Shown in pieces: positions 1 to 11,204 of a stretch of DNA of 64,000 nt. Position 1 is the first letter of the stretch, and every line of letters begins with the position of its first letter. Position numbers and translations under genes: made by a program. The stretch is from Episyrphus balteatus (lineage: Eukaryota; Arthropoda; Insecta; Diptera; Syrphidae). Below the pieces are notes generated by a model. That model had not been told where the DNA came from and did no database searches. It saw nothing but the letters and a program-made list of their open reading frames with translations. The stretch is taken from positions 29,507,322 through 29,571,321 of the forward strand of contig NC_079137.1 in NCBI RefSeq assembly GCF_945859705.1, given 5' to 3'.

Positions 1-529
1 ATTTACTAGAGAAATTTTGCACTGGAGGCCCAGAAGCATCCAGAAGCTTTTTGGCACGAAAATGACTAATAGAACGCTTTTGAGAAGAAACGTTTATCGT
101 TTCAAGGGGACAAATTCAAATTTAAATTTATTGAGGCCGTTATAGCCATTATTAAAATGCATCCTTGAAATTTTTTATTTTGTTTTTAAGATAGTGAATC
201 AAGCAATAATGGCTATAACAACAAGAAAGTATTGAGATATAGTACAGGAAAGTTAGTAAAAAAAACAGGCATTTTGTGGAATGAAATAACGGCTGATTTT
301 TACAAATCTGAAAGAGGGGTATTAAAAAAGTCCTGGTTTTCGGGACGCCACCCCCCTGGCGAAACCCGCCATTTTGTAAAACGCGAATCGATCTATATCT
401 CCAAAACTATGGGTCTTATAGAAATGGGCAGCAGAACAAAGTTCTTGGAAATTTAGTTATCTTTTTGTTATTCCTTCCTCTATGTTGTAAACCTTAATCC
501 TATGAAATAAAGAATTCTTTCTACCTATA
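1..529. other. Gene-empty left edge
   Basis: No convincing coding region is seen. The only structure is a short inverted pair around the word GTTATAGCCATTATT (about 137-156 and 204-222). The 74-codon open frame at 232-456 resembles no known protein and has no codon bias. The stretch ends at the TA dinucleotide (528-529) that borders the fold-back transposon. Confidence 0.5.
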
Positions 530-751
530 CACTCCTCGCCACTTGAATAGGACACCCTTTTTGTTTTTAATAAAGTGGATATAACTCCAGTCTCTTAATA
601 GTATACTGTCCAATATTTTACTATTTTGTATGTCCCCTTATGCACTCTCTTTGTGAGCAAGATCATTCTTTTTCAATGCCCCATTAGTTCAATTTTGCAA
701 TTTTTTTCGGAACAACTGTGAAAAAAGTGCTCCTATTTTTGTTCACTTGAA
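530..751 (+). repeat. Left inverted arm, outer part
   Basis: This is the outer 222 bp of the left arm of the Tc1-like fold-back. It matches the reverse complement of about 5125-5346. It is cut at 751/752, where the nested LINE begins; the arm resumes at 4268 with TAGGACACCCCC, exactly continuing the sequence found uninterrupted in the right arm. Confidence 0.85.
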
Positions 752-1355
752 CAGTGAGGGAGATAGAAGTATAATCAAACATGCAGTTGAAGAAAAGCTT
801 GGTGAAGATTACGAAGTTAAATTACCGGTGCTAAAAAAACCAAAAGTAATCATATGCGGTTTGAGTGACGAAATCGAATCAGGGGAAATAGAGAAAAGCT
901 TAAGAGCACAAAACGCTATGCTTGCCGCGAGTGAAATAAAGTGCATGAAAATAATAAAAAAAATTGTAGAGAAAGGAGAAAAAAAGTTTGTTTACTTTAA
1001 TGCGGTAGTGGAATTGGATTGTGAAAGCTTTGCCAAAGTCATGGAAGTAGGGCGAGTCAATGTCGGTTGGGATAAATGCAAAGTATTTGAATCAATTTTA
1101 GTAAAAAGGTGTTATAAATGTTTGGGTTTTAACCACATTTCGCAAGAATGTAAAAATAAATCTTGTTGTCGTAACTGCTGTGGTGAACATGACGCGAAAG
1201 ACTGCGATAGTGCTGAAATTATCAAATGTATAAACTGTGTAAGAACAAACGAGAGACTCGGTTTAAATCTAAATACTGATCATAAAACGTTGGATTACTT
1301 CTGCCCGGTTTATCTCAAAAAGTTAGATGGGGTGAGAAGTCGGGTGCAGTATTAG
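752..1355 (+). pseudogene. LINE A ORF1 (gag-like zinc-knuckle protein), 5' truncated
   Basis: This is the C-terminal part of a nucleic-acid-binding ORF1 protein. Visible are a knuckle CYKCLGFNHISQEC (CX2CX4HX4C) followed by further clustered cysteines (CCRNCCGEHDAKDC, then CINC), the usual arrangement of three tandem knuckles in insect LINE ORF1 proteins. There is no ATG in frame at the left end, because the insertion begins inside the gene. The stop at 1353-1355 is followed by about 60 bp before the ORF2 homology starts. In intact elements this protein coats the element RNA. Here it is not expected to be made from its own start. Confidence 0.8.
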
Positions 1356-1394
1356 CAACTAATCGATACCTTTTTAAATGAAAAACCCCCTAGG

Positions 1395-4175
1395 TTTCTT
1401 AGCGGGGCCCTCCTAAATGTGCAAGGTATCACCGGAAATTTTGAACAAATTGAAGAATTTACAAAAAGTAATAAATTTGATTTTTTGATGTTAACTGAAA
1501 CTCATCTCACACCTGAAATCGAAAAATGTGAAGTATCCCTGAATGACTATAAGATTTATAATTGTTTAAGTAATTCTCGCCATACAGGTGGAGTAACTAT
1601 TTATGTTAAAAAATCAATAAGGTCTGTGGAAGTGAAACAATTCTCAATTGAAAAAAAGGTATGGATTTTGTCAATAAAGATATCTGTAAGATGTGATTCA
1701 TGGAACATTATATTAATATATAGATCAGAAAAAATGCCTGTACGTGAATTTTTTGAGTTCTTAAAAGAATGGACATTAAATAACACAAGTGAAAATGAAA
1801 AAACTGTGCTTTTAGGTGACTTTAATGTGGATTTTTTAGCAAAAAATAATTATGAATGTAACTTTGCAAACGATTTTTTGATATTTACTGGCCTTAAACA
1901 ATGTGTATCCCAACCTACAAGAGTAACTCAAAGTTCCAAAACCTTAATAGACTATGTTTTAGCTAACCATACATTAAAGCTAGACGTTTCGGTTCGTGAT
2001 GAGTGGAAAATATCAGATCATGAAAGTTTGAGTATAAAATTGTATACGAACTCAGTTAAAAACGCGAATCAAAATCGAAAAAAATACCAAAAATATAGCC
2101 ATGACCCTTTTGTGAGTGCTTTAAATTGTGAAAACTTCAATAGTATAACCGAAACAAATGATTTAAATATTTGTGCAAAGAAATTTGAAGAAGGTATTGA
2201 AGCAGCATTGCTTAGTATCACAAAATCTTCTAAATTACGCGAAAACTCAGTGGAATGGTATAACACCGAATTATATAATTTAAAAAGATCTAAAATTGTG
2301 TCATATGAACGGGCTAGATTTGAAAATTCTTTGGAAGCTTGGAACATTTATAAAATATCTAGAAATGTTTATAAACGCGAATGTGTTAAGGCAAAATGTT
2401 CATACATCGAATCTAAAATAAACGGCTGTGCTGGTGATCAGAAAGGGTTATGGAAAGTTTTGAAGAGTCAAATTCTAAAAACAGATAAAAATGTAATAAA
2501 AGAGTTGAAAATTGAAAATCAATCACTCAAAACCGAAATGGAAATTGCCGGCGCGTTTAACTCGTTTTTTGTAAAAAGTGTCGAAGCTATTCATAATAGC
2601 ATAGAACAAATTCCATACTCTGATAATATCTTAATCCATACAAATAAATTTAAATTTAAATTAATCAACATTCAAGAGCTTGAACAGTCAATCAAAGCTA
2701 TGAATAAGAAAAAAGACTGCTTTGGGCTAAATTGCAAAATAGTGCTTGATTGTAATAATGAAATTTTGCCAAAATTATTAAAAATCATTAATTTGTCTCT
2801 TTTAAATGGTGAATTCCCAGAAAGCTGGAAAGAATCAGTTGTGATCCCTATCGAAAAAGTGCAAAATCCTAAAAATCCAGAAGACTGGAGACCTATAAAT
2901 ATGCTTCCGACTTATGAAAAGATCCTCGAAGAGATTGTGTGTAATCAACTTACGAATTATATAGAAAAAGAAAATATACTGTGTTTAGAACAATCGGGTT
3001 TTAGAAAAGGTCACTCATGCGAAACGTCGATATGTTGGCTTATTAACGAATGGAAAAAAGAAATTGATAGCGGTAAAACTATTATTGGTGTTTTTCTTGA
3101 CTTAAAACGCGCGTTTGAAACGATAGACAGAAATATATTAATTGAAAAACTTAATAAATATGGTATTCGTGAAGTTGAAGTGAAATGGTTTAAAAGTTAT
3201 CTGTCGGAAAGATTCCAAAGAGTAAAGATAAATGAAACATTTTCGGAAAAGGTAAAGGTTGATCTTGGTGTGCCTCAAGGATCAAAATTGGGTGTAATTC
3301 TGTTTCTTTTATATATAAACGATATCGTTAAAACTATATCTGATGCTAAAATGTCGTTATTCGCAGACGATACCCTGATTTACGTTGTAGGAGACGATTT
3401 AAAATCATGTGAAAGTTTAATATAAAATCAAATTGAAAAAATTAACATCTGGCTTTGTAAAAATAAATTAAAATTAAACGTTACTAAGACTAAATGTATG
3501 TGTTTAAATAACGGTGGTTTGAATGTCAACATACTAATAAATAATCAACCTATCGAATGTGTGGATGGAATAAAATATCTCGGGGTTTTTATCGACAATA
3601 AACTCAAATTTAATCAACATGTTTATAATCAGTGCGCTAAAATCTCAAAAAAAATCGGCTTTTTCAAAAGAATCCGGAGGTATATTCCTCTAAATTGTGC
3701 TGTGACAATCTATAATACATTGATTCTTCCATACTTTGATTACTGTTCTTCGATTATATTCATGTCAAATAGTGAAAATATAAGAAAATTTCAAGTATTA
3801 CAAAATCGAGCAATGAGAACAGTGCTTAAGTGCGATTATAGAACACCAATTAATGATATGCTTACTGTCCTCGGATGGTTAAATATTGAACAAAGACTAA
3901 AATTTAATGCGCTTGTGATGATTTTTAAAATCAAAAATGAAATGTATCCTGCATATTTACAACGGAACGTGAACTATATAACAAATTCATTTTACAATCT
4001 GAGGAATACTGGTGATTTCAGACTTCCATTGTATAGAAGAGCAGCAACACAAAACAACCTACTATATAAAGGCATTCAACTTTTTAATAGCCTTCCTAGT
4101 AACTTAAAGACTGAGCAAAACTTAAATAAATTTAAATTTTTATTAAAACCTCTATTAAAAGATAATACTGTATAA
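1395..4175 (+). pseudogene. LINE A ORF2: AP endonuclease and reverse transcriptase, one nonsense codon
   Basis: The N-terminal half is an apurinic-type endonuclease (motifs LTETHL, LGDFNVDF, LIDYVLAN, SDHESL). The reverse transcriptase follows (EDWRPINMLP, QSGFRKGHSCE, FLDLKRAFE, GVPQGSKLGV, and the catalytic FADD at about 3360). An in-frame TAA at 3423-3425, about 60 bases past FADD, interrupts the protein. The same frame then stays open from 3426 to the stop at 4173-4175 and carries the thumb motif IKYLGVFID at about 3568. The frame is otherwise intact, so decay is slight. Without that stop the frame would read on for about 900 codons. The start is unclear: the homology begins near 1400 and no upstream ATG is in frame. 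Confidence 0.85.
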
Positions 4176-4267
4176 TATTGCTTAAAATTAAGTATGATTT
4201 AAGTAAAAAATGTTATTGTTAAGAGTTTTTAAACTAATAAATAAATCAAAAAAAAAAAAAAAAAAAA

Positions 4268-4474
4268 TAGGACACCCCCTTTTTAATTGGTTTTCGTGTA
4301 CAAATCAAAGAAGGTGGAGATGCAAAAATGTTTTCCAATGTCTTTTAGTAATTTTTAGCTAATTTCAATTTAAATGGGTCGCGCAAAATTATTGGCAGAG
4401 GAAGAAATAGCGGAAATCTAGATTGTCACCCGATTTTTCACTAAAAAGGTAAAAAACGCATCAGAGCCGAAAAA
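4268..4474 (+). repeat. Left inverted arm, inner part
   Basis: This is the continuation of the left arm of the Tc1-like fold-back after the LINE insertion. It pairs with 4917-5124. It includes the ATG at 4374 that begins the degenerate transposase start. Confidence 0.85.
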
Positions 4475-4800
4475 TTTTTCATTTTTTATACGGAACGAGT
4501 CCAATTGTAGAAAAAATATGAAAAGCTTAACAATGAGTGCCGTTACTGCAGCTGACGGAAGAGCGATTCAACGACTCGCGTAAAGTTTACATGACTTTGC
4601 CGCCGAAAAAAACGAGAAAAATGGTTAAGAAGCAAGTGCATCCGTAGTGAAGCGAGTGATTTCAAAAGCTAAAGACTCGAGGCGATTACGCCTTAAGAAA
4701 AAACCATAGGTTAACTAACACCTGCAGTTAAGAGCAACGCCTTAGTTTCTGTCTGTTTTATGACATGAAGTAAAGCATGTTTTCTCCAATGAGAAAAAAA

Positions 4801-4915
4801 ATTAATTTAGGGGGTCCCGTTGGCTTTAAGTATTATTTTTATGAAATAATGGATAGTACTTCCTTCGCAAACTATGAAATAAAAAATTAAAGCCAACGGG
4901 ACCCCCTAAATTAAT
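4801..4915. repeat. Perfect 29-bp hairpin in the fold-back loop
   Basis: Arms 4801-4829 and 4887-4915 are exact reverse complements. The core word is GGGGGTCCCGTTGGCTTTAA, and the loop is 57 bp. It could be a small nested palindromic element or a relic of the event that produced the fold-back. No clear target duplication was found. Confidence 0.7.
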
Positions 4916-4916
4916 T

Positions 4917-5346
4917 TTTTTCGGCTCTGATGCGTTTTTTTACCTTTTTGGTGAAAAATCGGGTGACAATCTAGATTTCCGCTATTTCTTCCTCTGCCAA
5001 TAATTTCGCGCGACCCATTTAAATTGAAATTAGCTAAAAATTACTAAAAGACATTGGAAAACATTTTTGCATCTCCACCTTCTTTGATTTGTACACGAAA
5101 ACCAATTAAAAAGGGGGTGTCCTATTCAAGTGAACAAAAATAGGAGCACTTTTTTCACAGTTGTTCCGAAAAAAATTGCAAAATTGAACTAATGGGGCAT
5201 TGAAAAAGAATGATCTTGCTCACAAAGAGAGTGCATAAGGGGATATACAAAATAGTAAAATATTGGACAGTATACTATTAAGAGACTGGAGTTATATCCA
5301 CTTTATTAAAAACAAAAAGGGTGTCCTATTCAAGTGGCGAGGAGTG
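4917..5346 (-). repeat. Right inverted arm of Tc1-like fold-back
   Basis: This is an uninterrupted 430-bp arm whose reverse complement matches 530-751 plus 4268-4474. It preserves the empty site of the LINE insertion: the word CCTATTCAAGTGAAC runs straight through. Confidence 0.85.
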
Positions 5347-5348
5347 TA

Positions 5349-5773
5349 TATCTATCATCTATAACTTCAACTTATGATATCTAGAAGGAGATAAAAGATA
5401 GTGGAACAGTTTTTGAAAGAAGAAAATTATTTCTTTTCGAAACCGTTACATATGTTGTGACATTTTCCCATTATTAGTTTTGTAGAACATAATATTGTGT
5501 TAAACATATGACAAGTTTCGAACATTCAAAAAAAAAATTATTTTTCATCGATTTGATTCTAAAATAAATGTAGGTACTACAAATACTTTCGAACCTTTTA
5601 AACTAAGAAATTCAACTTACCTTATGTTTTTAACTTACAGGTCCGTATGTTTTTAAAAATGTTTTTACTCAGCTCGAAATCTTATTCACCTTACAACTTA
5701 CGTATATAATCACAATGAATTGTGATAAAAATTCGAGCTTTGAGTGAATTAACATGCGGAATATGAATTTTTA
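5349..5773. other. Intergenic, no gene seen
   Basis: AT-rich DNA between two mobile elements. No open frame with recognisable protein similarity and no obvious repeat structure. Confidence 0.5.
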
Positions 5774-5993
5774 CAGCCCTATTCTGCTATTCGATTCACG
5801 TGAAAGTCTAAAATAAGAAGCGTTCAAAAGGTGTTTAAAATTAATTTTAGACAATTTTTATTTCTTAAGAGTTTCTAAAACAGACGGGAACAACATTTTG
5901 CTATTGAAAGGTAGAAGTTTTTCAAAGCCAATTTGGCATGATTAAGAAAGGGAATCCTTCGATTCACGTGAATCGAATAGTAGAATAGCGCTG
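5774..5993. mobile_element. MITE, CAGCCCTATT family, copy 1
   Basis: A 220-bp element with inverted ends CAGCCCTATTCTGCTATTCG and its complement (the right end has a few differences). TTA flanks both sides (5771-5773, 5994-5996), consistent with a 3-bp target duplication. It has no coding capacity. A second copy is at 47356-47560 and a related element at 49362-49663. It lies in the 3' flank of CCT8. Confidence 0.75.
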
Positions 5994-5996
5994 TTA

Positions 5997-6440
5997 AACA
6001 TAATAATATATTTTTTACGAACATTGAAACCCACATAAATTAGTTAATATAGAATTTTAGTTTACACTCTTGAAAATATGTTTATAGTAAAGTTTGTCTG
6101 TTTTATATATATCTATTAATAAGATCACCCTTATAGGGGGTGTAAATAAAATTTAAATCTGCACCTGTCTTAAAATAAAACTAATGTTATCTTTGAAAAG
6201 ATTTTTGTGAGTTTATTTTTTTTATTTTTTGTTGCATTGTTCTTACATTGGGTTGGGTAGTTCCAAAATCACTCCCAACACCTGTTATTAATACAAAAAA
6301 ATAATAAAATAATTGTTTGTGTGAATGTGAAGAGATGTTAAGCGATTTTAAAAACAAAGAGAAGTTTTTTTTTATTTTGTGAAAAAACAAAGAAGAAATG
6401 CGTAGAATTATAATAAAAGAAAATTATGAGGAACGATAAC
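5997..6440 (-). other. CCT8 3' flank / probable 3' UTR
   Basis: Downstream of the CCT8 stop on the minus strand. An AATAAA signal reads on the minus strand at 6217-6212, about 225 bp past the stop, so the 3' UTR probably ends near 6190. Nothing else is recognised further left. Confidence 0.5.
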
Positions 6441-8285
6441 TTAACTCTCGTCATCACTACCACCACCTTGCCTTGGTGGTTTAGGTCCTCCAGCTCTCTT
6501 GGCCATTATAATCTGATCGACCTTGAGGATTGTTGTGGCTGCACCAACGGCGTACTTGATTCCCCAGTATTTCGACTGATATAAGTCAAACACCTTGCTG
6601 GTGGTCACATCGATGGTGCCAACTTGTTCATCATCAATGTTGAATCCCTGGTTGGGACCGTTCTCTTTGTGGGCGAGGTAGAGTTTGTTGATGGTCTCTG
6701 TGCCATTAACACCACTGTTTTCGGCCAAGGCTTTGGGGAATACTTCTAAAGCTGTAGCGAATTTACGAACTGCATACTGTTCAAGACCAGGAAGGGTATC
6801 AGCATATTCCGCCAGTTGGATAGCCAACTCAATCTCTGTTGCACCAGCTCCAGGAACAAAACGACCATCACGAGTGAGTCCTTTGAAATTATTTACTCCA
6901 TCATCGATGGCACGTTCGATATCATCCATGAAGTTATCGGTAGCTCCACGGATTACAATTGTTGCAATACGTGAGTCAACTCCTTCATTACGGAAGGATA
7001 CTACAACTGTATCACCCAACTCTTCAATGCAAACCTTATCGCAATAACCGAGCTCTTCCTGAGTGGGAGCAGTCAACCTGGGCAGAACTGTTCCATTGAC
7101 AGCTCTGCTTAAACGACGCAGATCAAATTTGGAATTCAGGCGGACAGCCATGAGACCATATTTGTTGATAAAATGCAGAGCCATGTCACCAACTTTACCG
7201 CCAGCTACAATGACCTTCACTCCTGCATCTGCCAAAGCTTTGATTTGCTTCTCCAACAGATTTTCTTCTCCGCTGCTAAAGTTCATCAGTTCATCAGCCG
7301 ACTTAATCAAGACTGTTCCCTTCGTTTCGGTTTGAATGATGTCCACAGGGCAAGAGAATATAGCAATCTTTGCCTTCTCAACACTGCTGACATCACCTTC
7401 AACCTGTCGCTTGAATACCATCCCACGGAGCACCTCCGACTTGTTCAAACCACTACCTAGGATCTTACAAACTCGGATATTATCAACATTAAAAGTGCTC
7501 TTGTCGGGAAGGATAGAAACACAAGCTTTTGCAATCAGTTCGGTAATGAATTCTTCCTGACCAAACTGTTTGGACATAACAGCCGAGGTCAGACAATCTT
7601 TGACCTTCTGCACATCACGGAAGTCTTCGATTTTGTGACAGACCAATTTGGGCAGGATTTCCAATGCCTTGTCCATTGCCTTCTCATAGCCATCGGCGAT
7701 TTCACTTGTTGTAATACCCAAACGCAAGAGATCTTCGGCTCCCTCGAGGAGGGCACCAGCAAAGATTACCACGAAGTTGGTGCCATCACCGACTTCGGCG
7801 TCTTGCATCTGACTGGCCATTACCATTAATTTGGCAGCTGGATGCTCAACATCCAACTCGCGCATTATGGTGCCAGCATCGGAGGTGACGAATTGCTTTT
7901 CGAGGTGATTGATGACCATCTTGTTCATGCCGTTGGGCCCGTAGGCGGAGCGCATTGTCTGTGCAAATTCCTTGCATGCAGAGATATTACGATAAATTGC
8001 TTCTTCCAAGCCACTGTACATCTAAAAAGAAGAAATAATCATATGAAGTTTTTTTTTTTCACAGAAAAGTCGTTTGCTAAGAGGGAATGAGTATGACTCA
8101 ACGGTAGTCGGCACCCCCAACATTTGTCGAGCTTCTCACGAGGCATGATATAAATTTAGGATTTTCCTTTTGTTTTAAAAGGAAAATTGCTAGTTTGGAA
8201 TAATGAACTTATGTATTTTACTTACACGAGCGCCTTCCTTTAACATTTGGGATACACCCGGTGCTTTTGGTACGGATAAAGCCAT
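6441..8285 (-). CDS. CCT8: T-complex protein 1 subunit theta (CCT8)
   Basis: Theta subunit of the cytosolic group II chaperonin TRiC/CCT, the double-ring ATP-driven folding machine for actin, tubulin and other proteins. There are two exons: 8285-8226 (20 codons, MALSVPKAPGVSQMLKEGAR, close to the start of animal CCT8) and 8021-6441, joined through a 204-bp GT-AG intron in phase 0. The protein is 546 residues, the usual family length. Visible ATPase signatures are YGPNGMNK (about 47-54), TSDAGTIM (66-73), the GDGT phosphate loop (98-101) and GAGATEIE late in the protein. The C-terminal tail is Gly/Asp-rich. The frame is intact. The nearest gene, AIMP1, is divergent and about 1.9 kb away, with several MITEs between. 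Start chosen because exon 1 supplies the conserved N terminus that the long exon alone lacks. Confidence 0.97.
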
Positions 8286-8746
8286 TTTTTCTCACAGATT
8301 TTTTTTTTAATTTCTTCGTAATAAAACTTTTCACACACAAAACTCGCCTCGAAGCAAACGAACAGAGGAATGGGAATTTTCTAACCTAAACTCGTGTGTT
8401 TTTTGACAAATGATACATTTACATTCACAGTAGTGGTGTCAAATGATGCTTGTCAAATTTGGAATCTTCTCGATGGGAATTTAAATAATTCCCAATATTT
8501 GGTTCGTAACACATTAGTTTTGTTCAATAGCTGCGTTCAGTTGAAGAGCACATGATTATTTTGACCGTATATCAATAATTCTTTGCCGCCGGGTACAAAG
8601 GGGTTAAGTCATAAATGAAAGTTGGCCAGGAAATGCGAAGTTCGGCTAATCGATGAATTTTTGAGCATTGGTCCTCTTATTTTTATATAAAAGAGTTGCT
8701 CTAAATTCATGTTTTTGATACCAAATAAAAGAGAAAAAAGAGGTTA
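8286..8746. promoter_or_regulatory. CCT8 upstream region
   Basis: This contains the 5' UTR and presumably the core promoter of CCT8 (minus strand). I saw no convincing TATA box or other named promoter element. The right limit is the TTA target duplication of the first palindromic MITE. Confidence 0.35.
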
Positions 8747-8907
8747 AGGCTTGGCCACACCGGAGGGTATGCGGTATAGTGGTAACGATATTTGTACTAA
8801 AAAAATTCCACACCTGAACGTTGATGTGTCAGTTTGGAATATTTTCATACAAGTACCCTCACCGCTACCCGTACCGCTACCGCATACCCTCCAGTGTGGC
8901 CAAGCAG
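8747..8907. mobile_element. 172-bp palindromic MITE family, copy 1 (decayed)
   Basis: A 161-bp member of the AGGCTTGGCC palindrome family. Its ends are AGGCTTGGCCACACCGGAGG and a mutated complement (CCAAGCAG instead of CCAAGCCT). It is flanked by TTA on both sides (8744-8746, 8908-8910). Arms carry the GGTANN hexamer series. It lacks some of the left-arm hexamers present in the other copies. Confidence 0.8.
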
Positions 8908-9033
8908 TTACGTGGGATAGTTATGATCCCCTCGACATCGAGATCATAACAGCGCCGAGAAAAAGGAAGAAGAAGATTAGCCCTGTTTCATTGGAGGTGG
9001 TATTTCGAATTTTCTCACATATTTTTACTCTAA

Positions 9034-9205
9034 AGGCTTGGCCACACCGGAGGGTATGCGGTAGAGGTACGGGTAGCGGTAACGATATTTGTATGAAAAA
9101 AATTCCACATCTGAACGTTGATATGTCAGTTTGAAATTTTTTTCATACAAGTACCGTTACCTCTACCCGTACCGCTACCGCATACCCTCCGGTGTGGCCA
9201 AGCCT
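9034..9205. mobile_element. 172-bp palindromic MITE family, copy 2
   Basis: A full 172-bp copy with TAA on both sides (9031-9033, 9206-9208). Left arm AGGCTTGGCCACACCGGAGG, then hexamers GGTAGA GGTACG GGTAGC GGTAAC. The right arm mirrors this. The centre is AT-rich with TGTATGAAAAAAATTCCA and its complement. Confidence 0.9.
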
Positions 9206-9244
9206 TAATGGAGATAAAGCTTAGCAGTACTATGGATTAGCTTA

Positions 9245-9354
9245 TACTACGTTTCCACCTGCCCTAAATCCCAGATTTAGCTAAGTAGATTTAGAATAAA
9301 TCTCGATCTCGGATTGAAAGTAGGTAAAAATCTAGGGTAGGTGGAAAGGTAGTA
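9245..9354. mobile_element. MITE, TACTACGTTTCC family, short copy
   Basis: A 110-bp element with inverted ends TACTACGTTTCCACCT and AGGTGGAAAGGTAGTA. Flanking trinucleotides are TTA (left) and TAA (right), so the duplication is not perfect. The longer relative is at 30068-30279 and a fragment at about 48916-48983. Confidence 0.7.
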
Positions 9355-9610
9355 TAAAAATTGTTTAACCATGATTTAAGTAGTTAAGTAGCAGCTGTGA
9401 AACTCATCCTTTTGAACGAAAATCTAAGTTGGAAAAAAATCTTTAAGAAAGTGGTATTTAAGTTCATGAAATATAATTATTTATTATAAGTTGTGTTTAA
9501 TTAACCTGTTCTTGTTTGGTGTTTAGGCCGTGTGCGAATATGTCAAATGTTTTTGTTATTTTTATTTGCACAAAATAACTACAAGCAAATCGAAGTGTAC
9601 ATGGTGCCTT

Positions 9611-10051
9611 ATGTCGTTTTCCAAAATTATGGGAGTGAATCACTACTTTTTCGTGCAATTTTGGAATTTGCTCACGAAGAATTTGACAAGTGGAGTGATT
9701 TGACGTTTGCTTTGCATGTGTTTGTAATACGAAATAATGAATAAAATAATAACACAATCTTTTAAATTCACTTTTAGTGATTTTTTACAATACTTTATTG
9801 AATTTTTTTTTGTAAATAAGTATAATTTCCCTCAAAAAAAAAGTTAAAACAACCACCCAACAATTTGACAGTCAGTCCATGAAGTCAAATGTAGAAGTAT
9901 TGGTAATCACTCCGTCACTCCTTCAAAATTTTGGGAGTGAAGAATTCACTCCAAAAATTCACTCCTTTTTCAATTTTGGAATTTGAAATCACTCCTTTCG
10001 GAGTGATTATATAGCTAGGAGTGTCACTCCTTGAATTTTGGAAAACGACAT
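9611..10051. mobile_element. Probable 441-bp inverted-repeat element
   Basis: Ends ATGTCGTTTTCCAAAATT and its approximate complement, with repeated GGAGTGA/TCACTCC words inside both halves. Open frames inside (for example 9532-9744) show no protein similarity. It lies directly upstream of AIMP1 and may border its promoter. Boundaries are judged from the inverted match only. Confidence 0.55.
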
Positions 10052-10210
10052 TAGTTGGTCGAAAAATTTCCCTAAAATATCCCAATATAATATCAGAATA
10101 TAATTGTGAACATTCTGTAACCTACATTGTTAGATCACAATAAATAAATACTATTGTGAACAACCTATTCTTATCCAACAACAACAAATATATGTAGACA
10201 CATCACCCAA

Positions 10211-11204
10211 ATGTCAATAAACCGCATTGTATTTTCTGCAATTCGAAAAGTTAAACTTTTAAAAAATATGAGTTCTGTCGAAATTATTTCGAAAAACAAC
10301 CAGCAAAATGAGAATTTAATTAATTCTCTTCAACAAGAGGTTACTACTTTTTCTTGCCATGCCTTAAATTCCATTCTTACCTAATATTTTGTTCTAGTTT
10401 GCTGCCGTTCAACGTGAATTGATTGCAAGAAAGAAACAACAATTGCTTCAGGAGAATGCAGATTTAAAGAAACGTATAACACAGACCTTATCGGAACTCA
10501 TTCGTTTGGAAACTCAAAATGGCAAAAAACAAATAGCCATACCCGGAGCTCGGTCATTCTGCACACAGGCATCAGATCCACCAATCGCAGCCGCTAAACC
10601 AGCTGCCGCAGCAGAAGAAACTAAAACTCCACCAAAGGAGAAAAAACCTAAAAAAGAAAAACCAGCAAAACCTGCAGCAGCGCCAAATGCAGCTGCCGCT
10701 GTCGAACTCCCAATCGATGTTGGTCGCCTAGACTTACGTGTTGGCAAAATAGTCGAAGTCGGTCGACATCCCGATGCAGATAGTTTGTATCTGGAGAAGA
10801 TTGATTGTGGAGAAGCTCAACCCAGGACTGTGGTTTCAGGTCTAGTTAAGTTTGTTCCTTTAGAAGAAATGCAAAACCGCCTTGTAGTAGTTTTGTGCAA
10901 TTTAAAACCAGCCAAAATGCGTGGCGTTACATCTGAAGCGATGGTTATGTGCGCTTCCACACCCGACAAGGTGGAAGTACTGAGTCCACCAGAAGGTTCT
11001 GTGCCCGGGGATCTTGTCCATTGTGAAGGTTACACACGCAATCCAGATGCTCAATTGAATCCGAAGAAGAAAGTCTTTGAAACTTGCGCTCCTGATCTTA
11101 AGACCAATGATGACTTAGTGGCTTGTTTTAAGGGATCAGCGTTGCATGTCCCTGGTAAGGGTAATGTTGTTGCTCAGACTTTAAAGAATGTCAATGTTAA
11201 GTAA
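10211..11204 (+). CDS. AIMP1: Aminoacyl-tRNA synthetase complex-interacting multifunctional protein 1 (EMAPII-like)
   Basis: Scaffold of the cytosolic multisynthetase complex. It binds tRNA through a C-terminal EMAPII/Arc1p OB-fold. Exon 1 is 10211-10339 (43 codons) and exon 2 is 10398-11204, joined by a 58-bp GT-AG intron in phase 0; the protein is 311 residues. An alternative in-frame ATG at 10268, opening MSSVEIISKN, would give 292 residues and may be the true start. The N-terminal half is predicted helical or coiled (around residues 30-80, rich in Q, E, K and L). It is followed by an Ala/Lys/Pro linker (about 95-145). The tRNA-binding domain starts at about 148 (VGRLDLRVGKIVEVGRHPDA) and runs through VVSGLVKF and LKPAKMRGV to the end, as in animal AIMP1. 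The frame is intact. Divergent from CCT8. Confidence 0.95.

Larger units (their letters stand above)
752..4267 (+). mobile_element. 5'-truncated non-LTR retrotransposon (LINE A)
   Basis: This LINE interrupts the left arm of the fold-back. It starts in the middle of ORF1, with no start codon in frame, and ends in a run of A after AATAAATC, so it is a typical 5'-truncated retrotransposition copy with a poly(A) tail. At most an AA target duplication can be seen at the junction (CACTTGAA/TAGG in the intact arm). It carries the end of a zinc-knuckle ORF1 and an endonuclease/reverse transcriptase ORF2 with one internal stop. The RT motifs resemble the fragment at 57.0-58.1 kb more than the Jockey-like LINE at 23-29 kb. 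I could not fix its clade. Confidence 0.85.
530..5346. mobile_element. Tc1-like fold-back DNA transposon, LINE nested in left arm
   Basis: The element starts with CACTCCTCGCCACTTG and ends with its reverse complement, flanked by TA on both sides (528-529 and 5347-5348), as expected for the Tc1/mariner superfamily. The inverted arms are about 430 bp: left arm 530-751 continued at 4268-4474 after a nested LINE, right arm 4917-5346. I could find only a few mismatches between arms by eye. The arms include an ATG-led stretch (4374) reading MGRAKLLAEEEIAEI then a stop, which resembles the start of a Tc1 transposase. The loop (4475-4916) carries a decayed helix-turn-helix-like stretch ending RRLRLKKKP, again Tc1-like, with several stops. 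No functional transposase remains. Because both arms contain the transposase start, the right arm looks like an inverted copy of the left end. The order of events is fold-back first, LINE insertion later. Confidence 0.8.

Noticed and set aside
6685..8090. Plus-strand open frames across CCT8
   Set aside because: Antisense shadows of the well-supported CCT8 coding sequence.
10340..10397. Whether AIMP1 starts within exon 2 alone
   Set aside because: The 58-bp intron with an in-phase upstream exon supplies an ATG and a helical N terminus; exon 2 itself has no ATG near its start.
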